A stretch of DNA of 60,786 nt, taken from assembly GCA_009691845.1 (NCBI GenBank), contig SIAJ01000024.1, forward strand, positions 1 through 60,786. The letters are read 5' to 3'. This document shows, piece after piece, positions 17,344 to 26,038 of this stretch; the stretch's first letter is position 1; every line of letters begins with the position of its first letter. The notes under the pieces were generated by a model. That model was not told where the DNA came from. It did not search any database and saw only the letters and a list, made by a program, of their open reading frames with translations. This DNA comes from Gemmataceae bacterium (GTDB lineage Bacteria; Planctomycetota; Planctomycetia; Gemmatales; Gemmataceae). The position numbers were made by a program, and so were the translations under genes.

Positions 17344-17526
17344 ATGAGCAACCGCGACAAGCTGAGCAAGCAATTCTCGGATGGTGCGTTTGGCGTGGGC
17401 GACGTGCCCGTCAAGATTAGCCATCAACTTCATGCTGGGATCGAAGGGCGCGATCGCTCGCATTCTCGCGGCGAGGATAAGCGGTCGTGGAAGCGTCGCC
17501 GCAAGACTCGTTGGCGTGCGAAGTGA
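17344..17526 (+). CDS. small basic hypothetical protein (60 aa)
   Basis: A 60-codon open frame lies between convergent genes, ending 3 nt before the permease stop. The C-terminal half is very basic (K-R-S-W-K-R-R-R-K-T-R-W-R-A-K). Codon third positions are mostly G or C, as in the neighbours. However, it begins directly after a hairpin and has no clear ribosome site. It may be a real small nucleic-acid-binding protein or chance; no family is recognised. Confidence 0.3.
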   Translation: MSNRDKLSKQFSDGAFGVGDVPVKISHQLHAGIEGRDRSHSRGEDKRSWKRRRKTRWRAK

Positions 17527-17529
17527 GCA

Positions 17530-19314
17530 TTAATCGGTTTTGCTGGTGACCACCTCGAGAATCTTTTTCTCTCGAAGCAAGAGCCACTCTTCTTCGACGC
17601 GGATCATTGCACGGTAGAGGAGCAAGGCGAGGGCCAGCACCACGAGCGAAAGCGGCAATGAAATTGGTACGCCGCTGACGACATCAGTCTGTTCGAGCAG
17701 GGCTTCGATACCGATGGGCAAAGCGGCCGGGGGTAACGCGAGTGGAATGAACATCAGGAAAACCAGTTGCAGCATGACGGGGCCGAACTTCACATTGGAC
17801 GCCTTAATGGACCCGGCCGCCATGGCCATCGGTGCAAACATGGAGAGTACGTTTACGAGCAGGCAGAAAAATAGATAACTTGCCAGCAATTGCGCAATCG
17901 CGGTCGGGTAATGATCGATGCGCATGGGGAAGAATCCACCGACCAGTGCGATGCCCATAAGCCCGAGGCCAACCGTCAGCGGGGCAGCGGCAAGGTTCTT
18001 GCCAATCAGAATGTCCTTTCGAGGAATCGGCGAGAGCACATAGGCACGGAATCCCGTGCGATCGTAGCCAAACTGATTGCCGATCAACTGCACTCCCGAA
18101 ATGAGCAAGATCATCGAGCTTACCCCGAACACGATGATTGGCCGCATGGCGCGTGGTGGCGACTCGTCCGTGGACAGAATGATGCCACCGAAGGCGATGG
18201 CCATGACGATCGGAGCGAGCAGAGCCATCTTGGCTTCCGGGGCCCGCGTGAGCGAGCGGAATGCCGCCACGGCCACGGCCGACACTTGCTCGGAAACGCG
18301 AGGCAATTGCCATTCGAGCAAACGGGGCTTGTTCGAGAGGGGTGCCTTCACGGCCAGTGGTGAAACAACCTTGCGTTCCTTCGAGTTGTAATGCCCGGTG
18401 TAGAGTCGAATGGTCGTGCGGTAAGCCCGATTCAAACTGGCCGACCCGATGAGACTAAGGCCGAGTGTGCCGACCAGCGCCCACAACACGCGGCCTTCGG
18501 TCAAGTCTGCGGAGCCAAGCGCCAGCCAACCTGGGGGAAAGAGGGCACTCAAAAATCGAGCGGTGGCACCCGCGTTTTCCAGGCTACTCTTCGTGGTTGC
18601 ATCGCGGCGTTCCTGCTGCCGCTTTTGCAGATCGGCCTGCTGTTTCTGATACTCGGGTTGCGAGATTTTCTGCGACACGAGCTGATTGGTCAATTGTGCG
18701 TGTTCTTCAATTTCGAGCATCGAGGTGGCGTGATCAAATTTGTGTGGCCGCATGATGTTCACGAGTTGCGGCAACTGGGCCATGAAAATGAAGCCTGCCG
18801 TCACCAGGATGACCACGGTACTCTTCCGACGTGGATTCGCCATCAACGTGGCCAGCCAGCATTGAAAATGGTAGGTGACGGCTGTGAGTGCGAAAACGGC
18901 TGCGAGCAGCAAGGGCAAGGCGAGCAACGTCCGGGGCCCGTGTGCGATCGATTGACCGAGGATGAGCCCGACCATCCCTGGTACGAACACCATCAGGGTG
19001 ACACTGAAAAAAGAGCTGAAATAGTTGATCAGGAACGCCCCGGAGAGCGAAACTGGCAGGTGCAGGAACTTATCGAGGGACAGACTTTCGGAGCGCTGAA
19101 GATCGGCCAGCAGTCCGATCATCCAGAAGAACATGATCGCGGCAACGATTCCGTCCCACACGAACAGCCGCACTTGCTCGTCCGCCTCTGGCAGGGCCAA
19201 CCAGCCGAAGAAGAAGCCAGTAATCGCGAGCCCGATGGCCGAGATCACGGAACACACGGCGATGAAGACGAAGAAGATGAAGTTGAGTGCTCCGCCCTTG
19301 CGGAACTGGTTCAC
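17530..19314 (-). CDS. ABC-2 type exporter permease
   Basis: 594 residues from GTG at 19314, which overlaps the stop of the ATPase gene by 4 nt (GTGA). The protein has an N-terminal block of about six membrane segments (residues 10-180), a charged region with coiled-coil character near 195-245 (Q-K-Q-Q-A-D-L-Q-K-R-Q-Q-E-R-R-D), and a second membrane block (about 350-570). This resembles the large putative exporter permeases of bacteria. It would pair with the ATP-binding protein encoded just upstream. The substrate is unknown. Because the partner ATPase looks damaged, the exporter may be inactive or may use another ATPase. Confidence 0.8.
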   Translation of the reverse strand: MNQFRKGGALNFIFFVFIAVCSVISAIGLAITGFFFGWLALPEADEQVRLFVWDGIVAAIMFFWMIGLLADLQRSESLSLDKFLHLPVSLSGAFLINYFSSFFSVTLMVFVPGMVGLILGQSIAHGPRTLLALPLLLAAVFALTAVTYHFQCWLATLMANPRRKSTVVILVTAGFIFMAQLPQLVNIMRPHKFDHATSMLEIEEHAQLTNQLVSQKISQPEYQKQQADLQKRQQERRDATTKSSLENAGATARFLSALFPPGWLALGSADLTEGRVLWALVGTLGLSLIGSASLNRAYRTTIRLYTGHYNSKERKVVSPLAVKAPLSNKPRLLEWQLPRVSEQVSAVAVAAFRSLTRAPEAKMALLAPIVMAIAFGGIILSTDESPPRAMRPIIVFGVSSMILLISGVQLIGNQFGYDRTGFRAYVLSPIPRKDILIGKNLAAAPLTVGLGLMGIALVGGFFPMRIDHYPTAIAQLLASYLFFCLLVNVLSMFAPMAMAAGSIKASNVKFGPVMLQLVFLMFIPLALPPAALPIGIEALLEQTDVVSGVPISLPLSLVVLALALLLYRAMIRVEEEWLLLREKKILEVVTSKTD

Positions 19315-20054
19315 GCGGAGCCGCCAGCGGGGCCAAACGAAGGCTCGAAAGTGTTCGCGGTTCCCTGGGAGGCGGCCTCGAGCCAGCTAATGGTGGGAGC
19401 AGCAACGGCGTCGGACCCGGCCTTCTGGATGAAGCGATTCTCCAGCGTATCCCCCTGACGAAGGTCGGCCATCGAGGTCTGTTCGACGAGAGCCCCCTTC
19501 ACGATGATCCCCACGTGCGTGCAAAGTCGTTCGACGATCTCGAGAACTTGCGATGTGAGAAACACGGTGGAGTCCCGCGCGACGAAGCCGGCCAACAGAT
19601 CGCGAATAACCCGCGAGGTGATCGCATCCACGCCTTCGAATGGCTCGTCGAGAAAGAGCAGATCGGGGTTCGGCAGAAGTGCCGCGGCAAGCGCGAGCTT
19701 TTTCTTCATGCCGTGCGAATACTCGAGCGCGAGTTTTTTCTCCTCGTTCGCGAGGCCGAGTAAAAGGAGCAGTTCTTCGGAGCGAGCACGATCCGTGTCT
19801 CTTGGAAGCAAATACATGCGGCCGACGAAGGTGAGGTATTCGCGTGCGGTCAAGTTGTCGAACAGCGAAAGATTCTTGGCAATCACGCCGATGTGCTTCT
19901 TGGCTTCGAGTGCCTCGGCCGGAACGAGCATGTCGTGGCCAAGGACGTGAATCGAGCCTGCGGAGGGAGCGAGCAACCCCGTCAGCATCTTGATCGACGT
20001 GGATTTGCCGGCCCCATTGGGCCCGAAAGTCGCCGAAGGTCCGCGACAGGCCAC
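19311..20054 (-). CDS. ABC exporter ATP-binding protein, N-terminus apparently lost by deletion and frameshift
   Basis: Walker A (G-P-N-G-A-G-K-S-T, residues 11-19), a family-typical signature (Y-S-H-G-M-K-K-K-L-A) and Walker B (L-L-F-L-D-E-P) are present. But this frame starts at a GTG only 10 codons before Walker A. The usual N-terminus is found in another frame from ATG at 20088: M-K-S-E-S-T-L-A-I-E-S-R-G-L-S-R-T-F-G-D. The two frames join at TTCGGCGACTTTCGGGCCC. About 19 codons (R-A-x-D-x-V... to L-F in relatives) are missing, and the frame has shifted. The switch histidine is also changed: F-L-T-S-Q-V-L-E has Gln (CAA) where T-S-H-V-L-E is expected. The gene may be decayed, or the region may contain an assembly error. 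Confidence 0.7.
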   Translation of the reverse strand: MACRGPSATFGPNGAGKSTSIKMLTGLLAPSAGSIHVLGHDMLVPAEALEAKKHIGVIAKNLSLFDNLTAREYLTFVGRMYLLPRDTDRARSEELLLLLGLANEEKKLALEYSHGMKKKLALAAALLPNPDLLFLDEPFEGVDAITSRVIRDLLAGFVARDSTVFLTSQVLEIVERLCTHVGIIVKGALVEQTSMADLRQGDTLENRFIQKAGSDAVAAPTISWLEAASQGTANTFEPSFGPAGGSA

Positions 20055-20152
20055 GAGACTCGATCGCGAGGGTCGATTCAGATTTCATCGGAATCTCGCC
20101 TTATCGTTTGCGTTCGGGCAGGCGGAGAATCACGTAGATATGCATCGAGACG

Positions 20153-21586
20153 TTATACCATCTCCGCAATCGGCTTGCCGTCCTCTTGAACCACGGGAAT
20201 TGGTCGCCCGGTAGGATCGACGTAGACCGTGTCTTGTGGCACGCCGAAGTGGTGGTAGATCGTCGCTGCGAGATCGCCTGGAGTGACCGGGCGTTCTTTC
20301 GGTCGCCCGCCGTCGCGTTCCGTGGAGCCGATCACTTGCCCGTGCCGGAAGCCGCCCCCGGCTACGGCCATCGACATGACCGGCGGCCAGTGATTGCGGC
20401 CATCGGTACTGCCTTGAGTTGCCATTTGTGGCGTGCGGCCGAATTCACCCATGGCGAGAACCAGGCAGTCGTCGAGCAAGCCGCGTTGATCGAGATCGTC
20501 GATCAAAGTCGTGATGAGATGATCGAACAACGGCAACAGCGGCTTGAGCCCTTTCATGATGCCGCCGTAGGGGGGAATGTTATCCCCGTGCGTGTCCCAC
20601 GTTCCGGATGCCGTGTGATAGCTCAGATCGAGCGTGATGAACGCCGAGCCGGCTTCGACCATGCGTCGCGCCAGTAGAGCCTGCTGACACCAGAGATGCG
20701 TGCCGTAACGCAGACGGACCGCTTCGCTTTCGTTCGATAGATCGAGCGCGTTTTGCATGCGACGACCGAGCAGCATATCGACGGCCTGCTGGCCATAGCG
20801 ATCCATGACGGCCATCGACTCGCCACGATCGACATTCGTGCGGACCCGGTCGAATTCATGGAGCAGGCCCCGTCGTTCGTCGATGCGGTCGTAGCCCACT
20901 CCGCGCGCGAACTGGAACATTCGAGCCTCGGACTTTGTGCCGCTGTCGCCACCGACGAGATCGAGCACCGGCAATCCGGAAACGGCCTGGTTGAGCACGA
21001 AGGGGTCGTACGCTTTGCCCGCGTCCCCGGCAAAGGCCACGTGGCCTCTCGCTTTCATGAACGTCGCATAAGCGGGCATCGATGGGTGATTCGGCCCATG
21101 GTGTTTGGCGACGATGCTGCCGATGGCTGGCCGACGATCGGCAGCCCGATTTTCACGTGGCTCCGCATCGCGATAGCCGGACTGGATCACGCGGTTCGGC
21201 CCGTGGTTGCTTCCGGCAGAATCGACGGAGCGGATCAGAGTGAAGCGGTCCATCATCGCGGCCATCTTCGGCAGATGCTCGCAGATAATCACGCCTGGCA
21301 GCTTGGTGTTGATGACGCCGAACGGCCCGCGATTCTCGGGTGGCCGGTCCGGTTTCGGGTCCCAGGTATCGATGTGACTGGGTCCGCCAGTCATCCACAA
21401 GATGATAAGACTCTTGCCCCGCTTCGCGGTCGTGGCGTCTTGTGCTTGGGCACGCAGCAATCCGGGCAGCGAAAGTCCCGCGACTCCAGCGAGGCCTGCT
21501 TTCAGCAGGTTTCGTCGGCTGGGCAGGGACAGGCCTTCGCGAACCAACGGGCGAAGCGAAGTGAAAGCGTGCGGGTGGAAATGCAT
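20153..21586 (-). CDS. DUF1501 family secreted protein (sulfatase-like fold), twin-arginine leader
   Basis: 477 residues from ATG at 21586, with AGGA upstream. The leader has a twin-arginine motif S-R-R-N-L-L-K-A-G followed by a hydrophobic stretch and A-Q-A, so the folded protein is probably exported by Tat. The body has DUF1501 features: L-I-I-L-W-M-T-G-G-P-S-H-I-D-T-W-D-P-K-P near the start, S-N-H-G-P-N in the middle, and G-E-F-G-R-T-P and D-L-A-A-T-I-Y-H-H-F-G near the end. DUF1501 proteins are alkaline phosphatase/sulfatase relatives and very common in planctomycetes. They are often paired with DUF1549/1553 cytochrome-like proteins; no such partner adjoins it here. The function is unknown. 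Confidence 0.9.
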   Translation of the reverse strand: MHFHPHAFTSLRPLVREGLSLPSRRNLLKAGLAGVAGLSLPGLLRAQAQDATTAKRGKSLIILWMTGGPSHIDTWDPKPDRPPENRGPFGVINTKLPGVIICEHLPKMAAMMDRFTLIRSVDSAGSNHGPNRVIQSGYRDAEPRENRAADRRPAIGSIVAKHHGPNHPSMPAYATFMKARGHVAFAGDAGKAYDPFVLNQAVSGLPVLDLVGGDSGTKSEARMFQFARGVGYDRIDERRGLLHEFDRVRTNVDRGESMAVMDRYGQQAVDMLLGRRMQNALDLSNESEAVRLRYGTHLWCQQALLARRMVEAGSAFITLDLSYHTASGTWDTHGDNIPPYGGIMKGLKPLLPLFDHLITTLIDDLDQRGLLDDCLVLAMGEFGRTPQMATQGSTDGRNHWPPVMSMAVAGGGFRHGQVIGSTERDGGRPKERPVTPGDLAATIYHHFGVPQDTVYVDPTGRPIPVVQEDGKPIAEMV

Positions 21587-21647
21587 GGCAAGTCCTATTC
21601 TGGAAGTACCGCAATTCTACCAGGAATTTGTTACGCGTGCAAATCGT

Positions 21648-22649
21648 TCAGTACCACGCGTGCTTGTCCACGATGTTTATCAACTCCGCATCGTTCACAA
21701 AACGGTGGACGTTTTCGAGCAACACCCCCAAATGTCGCTCAGCAATTCGAGGGGAGTAGCCGGCGACGTGCGGCGTCAGAATGACATTCGCGAATGTCCA
21801 CAGTTCATGATCGACGGGGAGAGGCTCGGTTTGAAACACATCCAGTGCTGCCCCGGCGAGTTGACCGTTTCGCAGTGCAATGCTGAGTGCCGATAGATCG
21901 ACAATCGCTCCGCGGCCGATGTTGATGAGATACCCCGATTGTTTCATCTGGCGGAATTGCTCGCTCCCGAACATGCCGGCCGTGGCAGGAGTATGCGGGG
22001 CGGCGATCACCACGTAATCACTTTCGGATAACAGTTCCGGCAAATCGAGAGGAGACCGTAGCCATTCGACTTCCGGCGGGCAATCCGTTCGCTTCTCGTC
22101 GATGGCGACGATTCGCATTTTGAACGCGTGTGCTCGGCGTGCGATCTCGGCACCGATGGCTCCCAGTCCGATGATGCCAAGAGTTTGATCCGAGAGTTGG
22201 CGATGCGATCGATCGATCGGGTTGACCTGGCCCGGTCCAGCCGCAAAGCTGACCCGGCCTCCCTCGCCGCCGACCGGTTCCCATTTTCGTTCGAGTTGGT
22301 TGCGAATGTAGAGATGAAGATTGCGCGCGAAGCAAATCACGTAGCCCATGACCTGGTCGGCAATCACGTCTGAAAACAAGCCACGCATATTGGTGAGGAT
22401 GCACGGATGCTCGACGAGGGTCGGGAACATGTAGTGTTCCAAACTGGCCGTGAACGATTGCACCCAGCGGAGCCGTGTGGAGGAAGCGAGAATGGCCGGC
22501 GTCATCTTGCCAAGAAAAGCATCCGCATCCAGTGTCTCTCGAATTGCCTCGGCCTCATCGGCCGCGTTGCGCAGTGTGGCAACTCCGGCGGCGGCCCGGA
22601 GGCGCGCCAGTCGCGCATCATCGATCGGCGGGTGGATGACGATTTTCAT
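21648..22649 (-). CDS. D-2-hydroxyacid dehydrogenase (NAD-binding)
   Basis: 333 residues. The Rossmann motif is L-G-I-I-G-L-G-A-I-G-A-E-I-A-R near residue 155. The catalytic set of the family is visible as Arg in N-I-G-R-G-A-I-V-D, Glu shortly after in the F-Q-T-E-P-L-P stretch, and His in L-T-P-H-V-A-G. It resembles the GhrA/phosphoglycerate dehydrogenase-like group, which reduces 2-oxoacids with NAD(P)H. The start codon at 22649 overlaps the stop of the kinase gene upstream by 4 nt (ATGA), so the two are likely co-translated. The specific substrate cannot be told. Confidence 0.88.
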   Translation of the reverse strand: MKIVIHPPIDDARLARLRAAAGVATLRNAADEAEAIRETLDADAFLGKMTPAILASSTRLRWVQSFTASLEHYMFPTLVEHPCILTNMRGLFSDVIADQVMGYVICFARNLHLYIRNQLERKWEPVGGEGGRVSFAAGPGQVNPIDRSHRQLSDQTLGIIGLGAIGAEIARRAHAFKMRIVAIDEKRTDCPPEVEWLRSPLDLPELLSESDYVVIAAPHTPATAGMFGSEQFRQMKQSGYLINIGRGAIVDLSALSIALRNGQLAGAALDVFQTEPLPVDHELWTFANVILTPHVAGYSPRIAERHLGVLLENVHRFVNDAELINIVDKHAWY

Positions 22650-24088
22650 GGGGCGTGGAGATCGCGAATGACGCCAATTGTTCCCTTGCTCCCTCGCTCG
22701 ACTTTGACAATCGATTGCGTGAGCTTATACCCGTATTTTGGCTTCACGAGTATCAGGTCGTACGAGCCGGGTCGCACCTCGAATTCGCGGTCTTTCACGG
22801 AAGAGAACTGGAGCTGGCCGTGATGGTGGATATCGACCTCGGCTTCGTACAGTTCCGGATCGATGATAATCTTCCCGTAGTTGGTTACGTGGAAGTGCCA
22901 GTAGAGTGCGAAGACGAAGGAGGCAACCGCCAACAGGAACAGGACCCGGATGAACGGGCGGGCCGGTCTGGGATGCGGATTCCGCGGCGGCGTCTCCCAG
23001 CCCGGGCTTCGTGGTAAAGTCGGTGCGGGCGGGCCGGCGGGGGCCGCTGGCGGTGCCACGGGCAAGTGTGTGAGCCGAGCCAGTCGGGTCGCAACAATGT
23101 CGGCCGAGGACGGGCGATCCTTCGGGTCCTTCGCTAACAACTCCATAATCAGGTTCGACAATGCGGCCGGGACATCCGCGCGTTTCACATTCACGCGTGA
23201 ATGTGAATGCAACTCGAGGTTCCGCATGACGGCCATCGCGGTTACGCCAGCGAACGGTCGGTCGCCGGCTGTTGCCAGATAGAGCACAATCCCCAGGCTA
23301 AATAAGTCGCTACGGCCATCGAGCGGTTCGCCTCGTGCTTGTTCGGGCGACATGAATGCCGGCGTGCCGATTACGAAGCCGGAGTTCGTGAGCTTGACAT
23401 TGTCGCGGGCCAGTGCCAGGCCGAAATCGAGCAGCTTGACCTTGCCGCTTCCTCTTTGGAGCCAAACGTTGGCGGGTTTCACATCTCGATGAACGAATCC
23501 CTTGGAGTGAGCGGCATACAACCCGGCCGCAATCTCGTGACCAATACGGGCGGCCTCAGCGGTCGTGAGACGATGCTCGCGTACCAGACGGGAATCTAGG
23601 GTCTCGTCGACGAGGAATTGCATGGCCATGTAGGGACGCCCGTCGGCCTCGCCTACCTGGTAGATGGTGCAAACATTTTCGTGTTGAATGGCGGCCATCG
23701 CCCGGGCTTCGCGAAGAAATCGCTTGCGTTCGATATGCTCGGAAGGCAAGTCCGAGCGTAAGACTTTGAGCGCGACTCGACGGTTCAACCACTGGTCCTC
23801 CGCTTCGTAAATGACCCCCATTCCACCGGAGCCAAGTTCGCGGATGAGCAGATACTGGCCGAGCTTGGTTCCCAGTATGGGATCGCCTGGATGACGAGAT
23901 GGACGGGCCGGCAACAAAGGTGGTGCCGTATTCGAGAGTACCTGCGTCGCGGTGCTGATCGCGGTTAAATCGACAGAGAATTCCGAATCGTCGTCGGTCG
24001 ATGGCAGACGATGCGGATCGGGATGCATGGATGCCTCGCCGGGGGTCCATTCGAGCCGAGAACCGGGTTCGCGAATGGAGTGATTCAT
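22646..24088 (-). CDS. membrane Ser/Thr protein kinase (PknB-type) with C-terminal outside domain
   Basis: 480 residues from ATG at 24088; ATG at 24097 or 24028 is also possible, and the open frame reaches a TTG at 24124. The kinase domain spans about 80-335: glycine loop G-S-G-G-M-G (86-91), Lys108 (V-A-L-K-V-L), H-R-D at 200-202 with K-P-A-N, D-F-G at 221-223, and G-T-P-A-F-M-S-P-E. A Pro-rich linker leads to one membrane segment (379-398). A small beta-rich tail follows (I-I-I-D-P-E-L-Y ... V-R-P-G-S-Y-D-L-I-L-V), which looks PEGA-like and would sense or bind something outside. All catalytic residues are intact. It is coupled to a dehydrogenase gene. Confidence 0.9.
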   Translation of the reverse strand: MNHSIREPGSRLEWTPGEASMHPDPHRLPSTDDDSEFSVDLTAISTATQVLSNTAPPLLPARPSRHPGDPILGTKLGQYLLIRELGSGGMGVIYEAEDQWLNRRVALKVLRSDLPSEHIERKRFLREARAMAAIQHENVCTIYQVGEADGRPYMAMQFLVDETLDSRLVREHRLTTAEAARIGHEIAAGLYAAHSKGFVHRDVKPANVWLQRGSGKVKLLDFGLALARDNVKLTNSGFVIGTPAFMSPEQARGEPLDGRSDLFSLGIVLYLATAGDRPFAGVTAMAVMRNLELHSHSRVNVKRADVPAALSNLIMELLAKDPKDRPSSADIVATRLARLTHLPVAPPAAPAGPPAPTLPRSPGWETPPRNPHPRPARPFIRVLFLLAVASFVFALYWHFHVTNYGKIIIDPELYEAEVDIHHHGQLQFSSVKDREFEVRPGSYDLILVKPKYGYKLTQSIVKVERGSKGTIGVIRDLHAP

Positions 24089-24300
24089 AATAGCCATTTT
24101 TCCGCAGCCGGGAACGCGGTCCAATAGCAGTTTCCTCAGGCAGGTATGCTGCGATTGAGTTTGCCTTCCGAGTTGGTATGTTGTGCCAGCTCGGGGTTAT
24201 TCGTCGCGATGATTCGCGGTTCTCCTCTTGCGCGGCGATTTTCTAGAACTGTCCTCTCCCGGAACAGCCCGGTGATTCCCGCAAGAAACCAGGGACCGCA

Positions 24301-25182
24301 ATGCTTCAGGTGATTCGCCGACTGCTGGAGATGATCCGCTTCAGCCATACGCTGTTTGCTTTGCCGTTTGCTTTGCTGAGCGCGGCCCTCGCCTGGAGTC
24401 GGGAACCGTTTCGGATCGTCGATCTTGTCGGCATCCTCTCGTGCATGATCTTGGCCCGATCGGCCGCGATGGCCTTCAATCGGCTTGTGGATCGCAGGAT
24501 CGATGCCCAGAATCCGCGAACCGCCGGCCGGCACCTGCCTGCGGGATCGCTTTCTGTTGGGACCGTAATTCTGTTCACGGCTGCATGCAGTGCAGGCTTT
24601 GTGGCTTCGACGCTGCTATTCGTGCTTCGGGAAGAGCCCAACTGGTGGCCCCTGTACCTCTCGGGGCCCGTGTTGCTGTTCATTTGTGCCTACTCACTCA
24701 CCAAACGCTTCACAGCCCTGGCACACTTCTGGCTCGGGGCATCGTTGATGCTGGCCCCTCTCTCCGCCTGGATCGCGATTCTTGGGCTTTCGGACTTGTT
24801 GACGCCTGCACTCGTCGGCGGGGCCGTCTTCTTTTGGGTGGCCGGCTTCGACATACTTTACGCCTGCCAGGACGTGGATTTTGATCGTGTAGCGAAGTTG
24901 CACAGCGTGCCTGCCTGGCTCGGCGTGCGGGCAAGCCTTCGCCTCGCGCTAGGCTGTCATGCGGTAATGATTGGCTTCCTGGTCGCGTTGTACTTGATGA
25001 CGCCCGAGCTTGGGTCGATCTGGCTGATCGGCTTGATTGCCGTTGGGATTCTGCTCGCTTACGAGCACTGGCTGGTGCGACCGGATGATTTGTCACGAGT
25101 CAATAAGGCATTCTTTCAAGTGAATGCGGTCGTGAGTGTAGGCTTGTTTGTGTTAGTGCTGGTGCAATTGGCGGCCCGATAA
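24301..25182 (+). CDS. UbiA family prenyltransferase (4-hydroxybenzoate/MqnP-like)
   Basis: 293 residues, with AGGGA 6 nt before the ATG. It is an integral membrane protein with about eight segments. Both Asp-rich motifs of the family are present: N-R-L-V-D-R-R-I-D-A-Q-N-P-R-T-A-G-R near residue 60, and Y-A-C-Q-D-V-D-F-D-R near 185. The opening M-I-R-F-S-H-T-L-F-A-L-P-F-A-L resembles the UbiA-like enzymes assigned to the futalosine route of menaquinone synthesis (MqnP). Such enzymes attach a polyprenyl chain to an aromatic acid in the cytoplasmic membrane. No other quinone gene is adjacent. The family is certain; the pathway is an inference. Confidence 0.88.
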   Translation: MLQVIRRLLEMIRFSHTLFALPFALLSAALAWSREPFRIVDLVGILSCMILARSAAMAFNRLVDRRIDAQNPRTAGRHLPAGSLSVGTVILFTAACSAGFVASTLLFVLREEPNWWPLYLSGPVLLFICAYSLTKRFTALAHFWLGASLMLAPLSAWIAILGLSDLLTPALVGGAVFFWVAGFDILYACQDVDFDRVAKLHSVPAWLGVRASLRLALGCHAVMIGFLVALYLMTPELGSIWLIGLIAVGILLAYEHWLVRPDDLSRVNKAFFQVNAVVSVGLFVLVLVQLAAR

Positions 25183-25189
25183 ATCCAGA

Positions 25190-25263
25190 AAGCCCTGGAC
25201 AGGGCTAATGGGACAGGGAAGGCTATGCGCCCTCTCCGTCCCATCGGTCCCATCCAGGGCCTT
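25190..25263. terminator. imperfect inverted repeat between convergent genes
   Basis: AAGCCCTGGA (25190-25199) pairs with TCCAGGGCCTT (25253-25263), and ATGGGACAGGG inside it pairs partly with the CCGTCCCAT region. It starts 8 nt after the prenyltransferase stop and ends 24 nt before the stop of the opposite gene, so a bidirectional terminator is plausible. Confidence 0.5.
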
Positions 25264-25286
25264 GCCCTTACCACCGAAGTGAACGC

Positions 25287-25826
25287 TTATTCCAAAGCGG
25301 ACTTGGCGGACTTGGCGATTTCTTCGGCCTTGGCAGCAGCTTCCTTCGTGCTAGCGAAAGCGTAGTTCTTGATGATCGTGCCACCCTTCTTGTAGACGAG
25401 CACGGTCACGACTGCATCCTTGTTGAGCTTGTAAGCCTTCGGGCCGTCCTTGTCGCTGGCGACAGTGAGGGCGGTGGTCAGCTTGTGTTCGCTCTGGAGC
25501 TTCTCGAGGTCGGCCCCTTCAACGCCGCCCACGCCGACAACAACGGTGCCGAGCTTTTCGTTCGTCTTCTGCACGGCGTCGATCGACTTGACGAGCTTGA
25601 CGAGATTGTCGTCCGCCTTCTGGGTGAAGATGAGGACTACGGCTGGGCGAGCTTCGCCGCCGAACTTGCAAACGTAGCAGAGCTCATCGCCCTTCTTCTC
25701 GCCCGTGAAAGCCTTCACGTTGAACGCGCCGGCAATTTTCTCGGTCGGACCCGACTTGATTTCCTCGGCGTTGGCCATGTAGCCGAAGCCGATCACCAGA
25801 GCCAGTGCCATCAAAATACTTCGCAT
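25287..25826 (-). CDS. secreted thioredoxin-like fold protein of planctomycete type
   Basis: 179 residues from ATG at 25826, where a strong ribosome site (GGAGG) and a signal peptide (M-R-S-I-L-M-A-L-A-L-V-I-G-F ... A-N-A) begin. A C-x-x-C pair (C-Y-V-C) precedes a strand P-A-V-V-L-I-F-T-Q-K. The order of strands and helices then resembles the thioredoxin fold, ending in a Lys/Ala-rich helix. The CxxC lies before rather than after the first core strand, so it is not a standard thioredoxin active site. The protein is probably periplasmic. Its function is unknown. The gene stands alone, with about 210 empty bases upstream. Confidence 0.7.
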   Translation of the reverse strand: MRSILMALALVIGFGYMANAEEIKSGPTEKIAGAFNVKAFTGEKKGDELCYVCKFGGEARPAVVLIFTQKADDNLVKLVKSIDAVQKTNEKLGTVVVGVGGVEGADLEKLQSEHKLTTALTVASDKDGPKAYKLNKDAVVTVLVYKKGGTIIKNYAFASTKEAAAKAEEIAKSAKSALE

Positions 25827-26038
25827 TGTCCAATCCTCCTGGGTGCAAAACACATTATCGACATGTGGGATGAGGCGGCTAGCCAAACGAAGCCAAACGC
25901 CACCTGGGAGGACCTGCACGCGCGTGCTGCCTCCTCGTACCTGCGAAGACGTTCTAGGAAAGAATATTATTCAAGGAAAGGCCCGGATTTCTTTTCAAGG
26001 ACGCTCGAACTTAAACGGTGCATTCGTCCAAGGTTGCG

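Noticed and set aside
18391..19458. Plus-strand frame of 355 codons opposite the ABC permease
   Set aside because: It has no domain, and the opposite frame reads as a typical membrane permease with overlapping ATPase gene.
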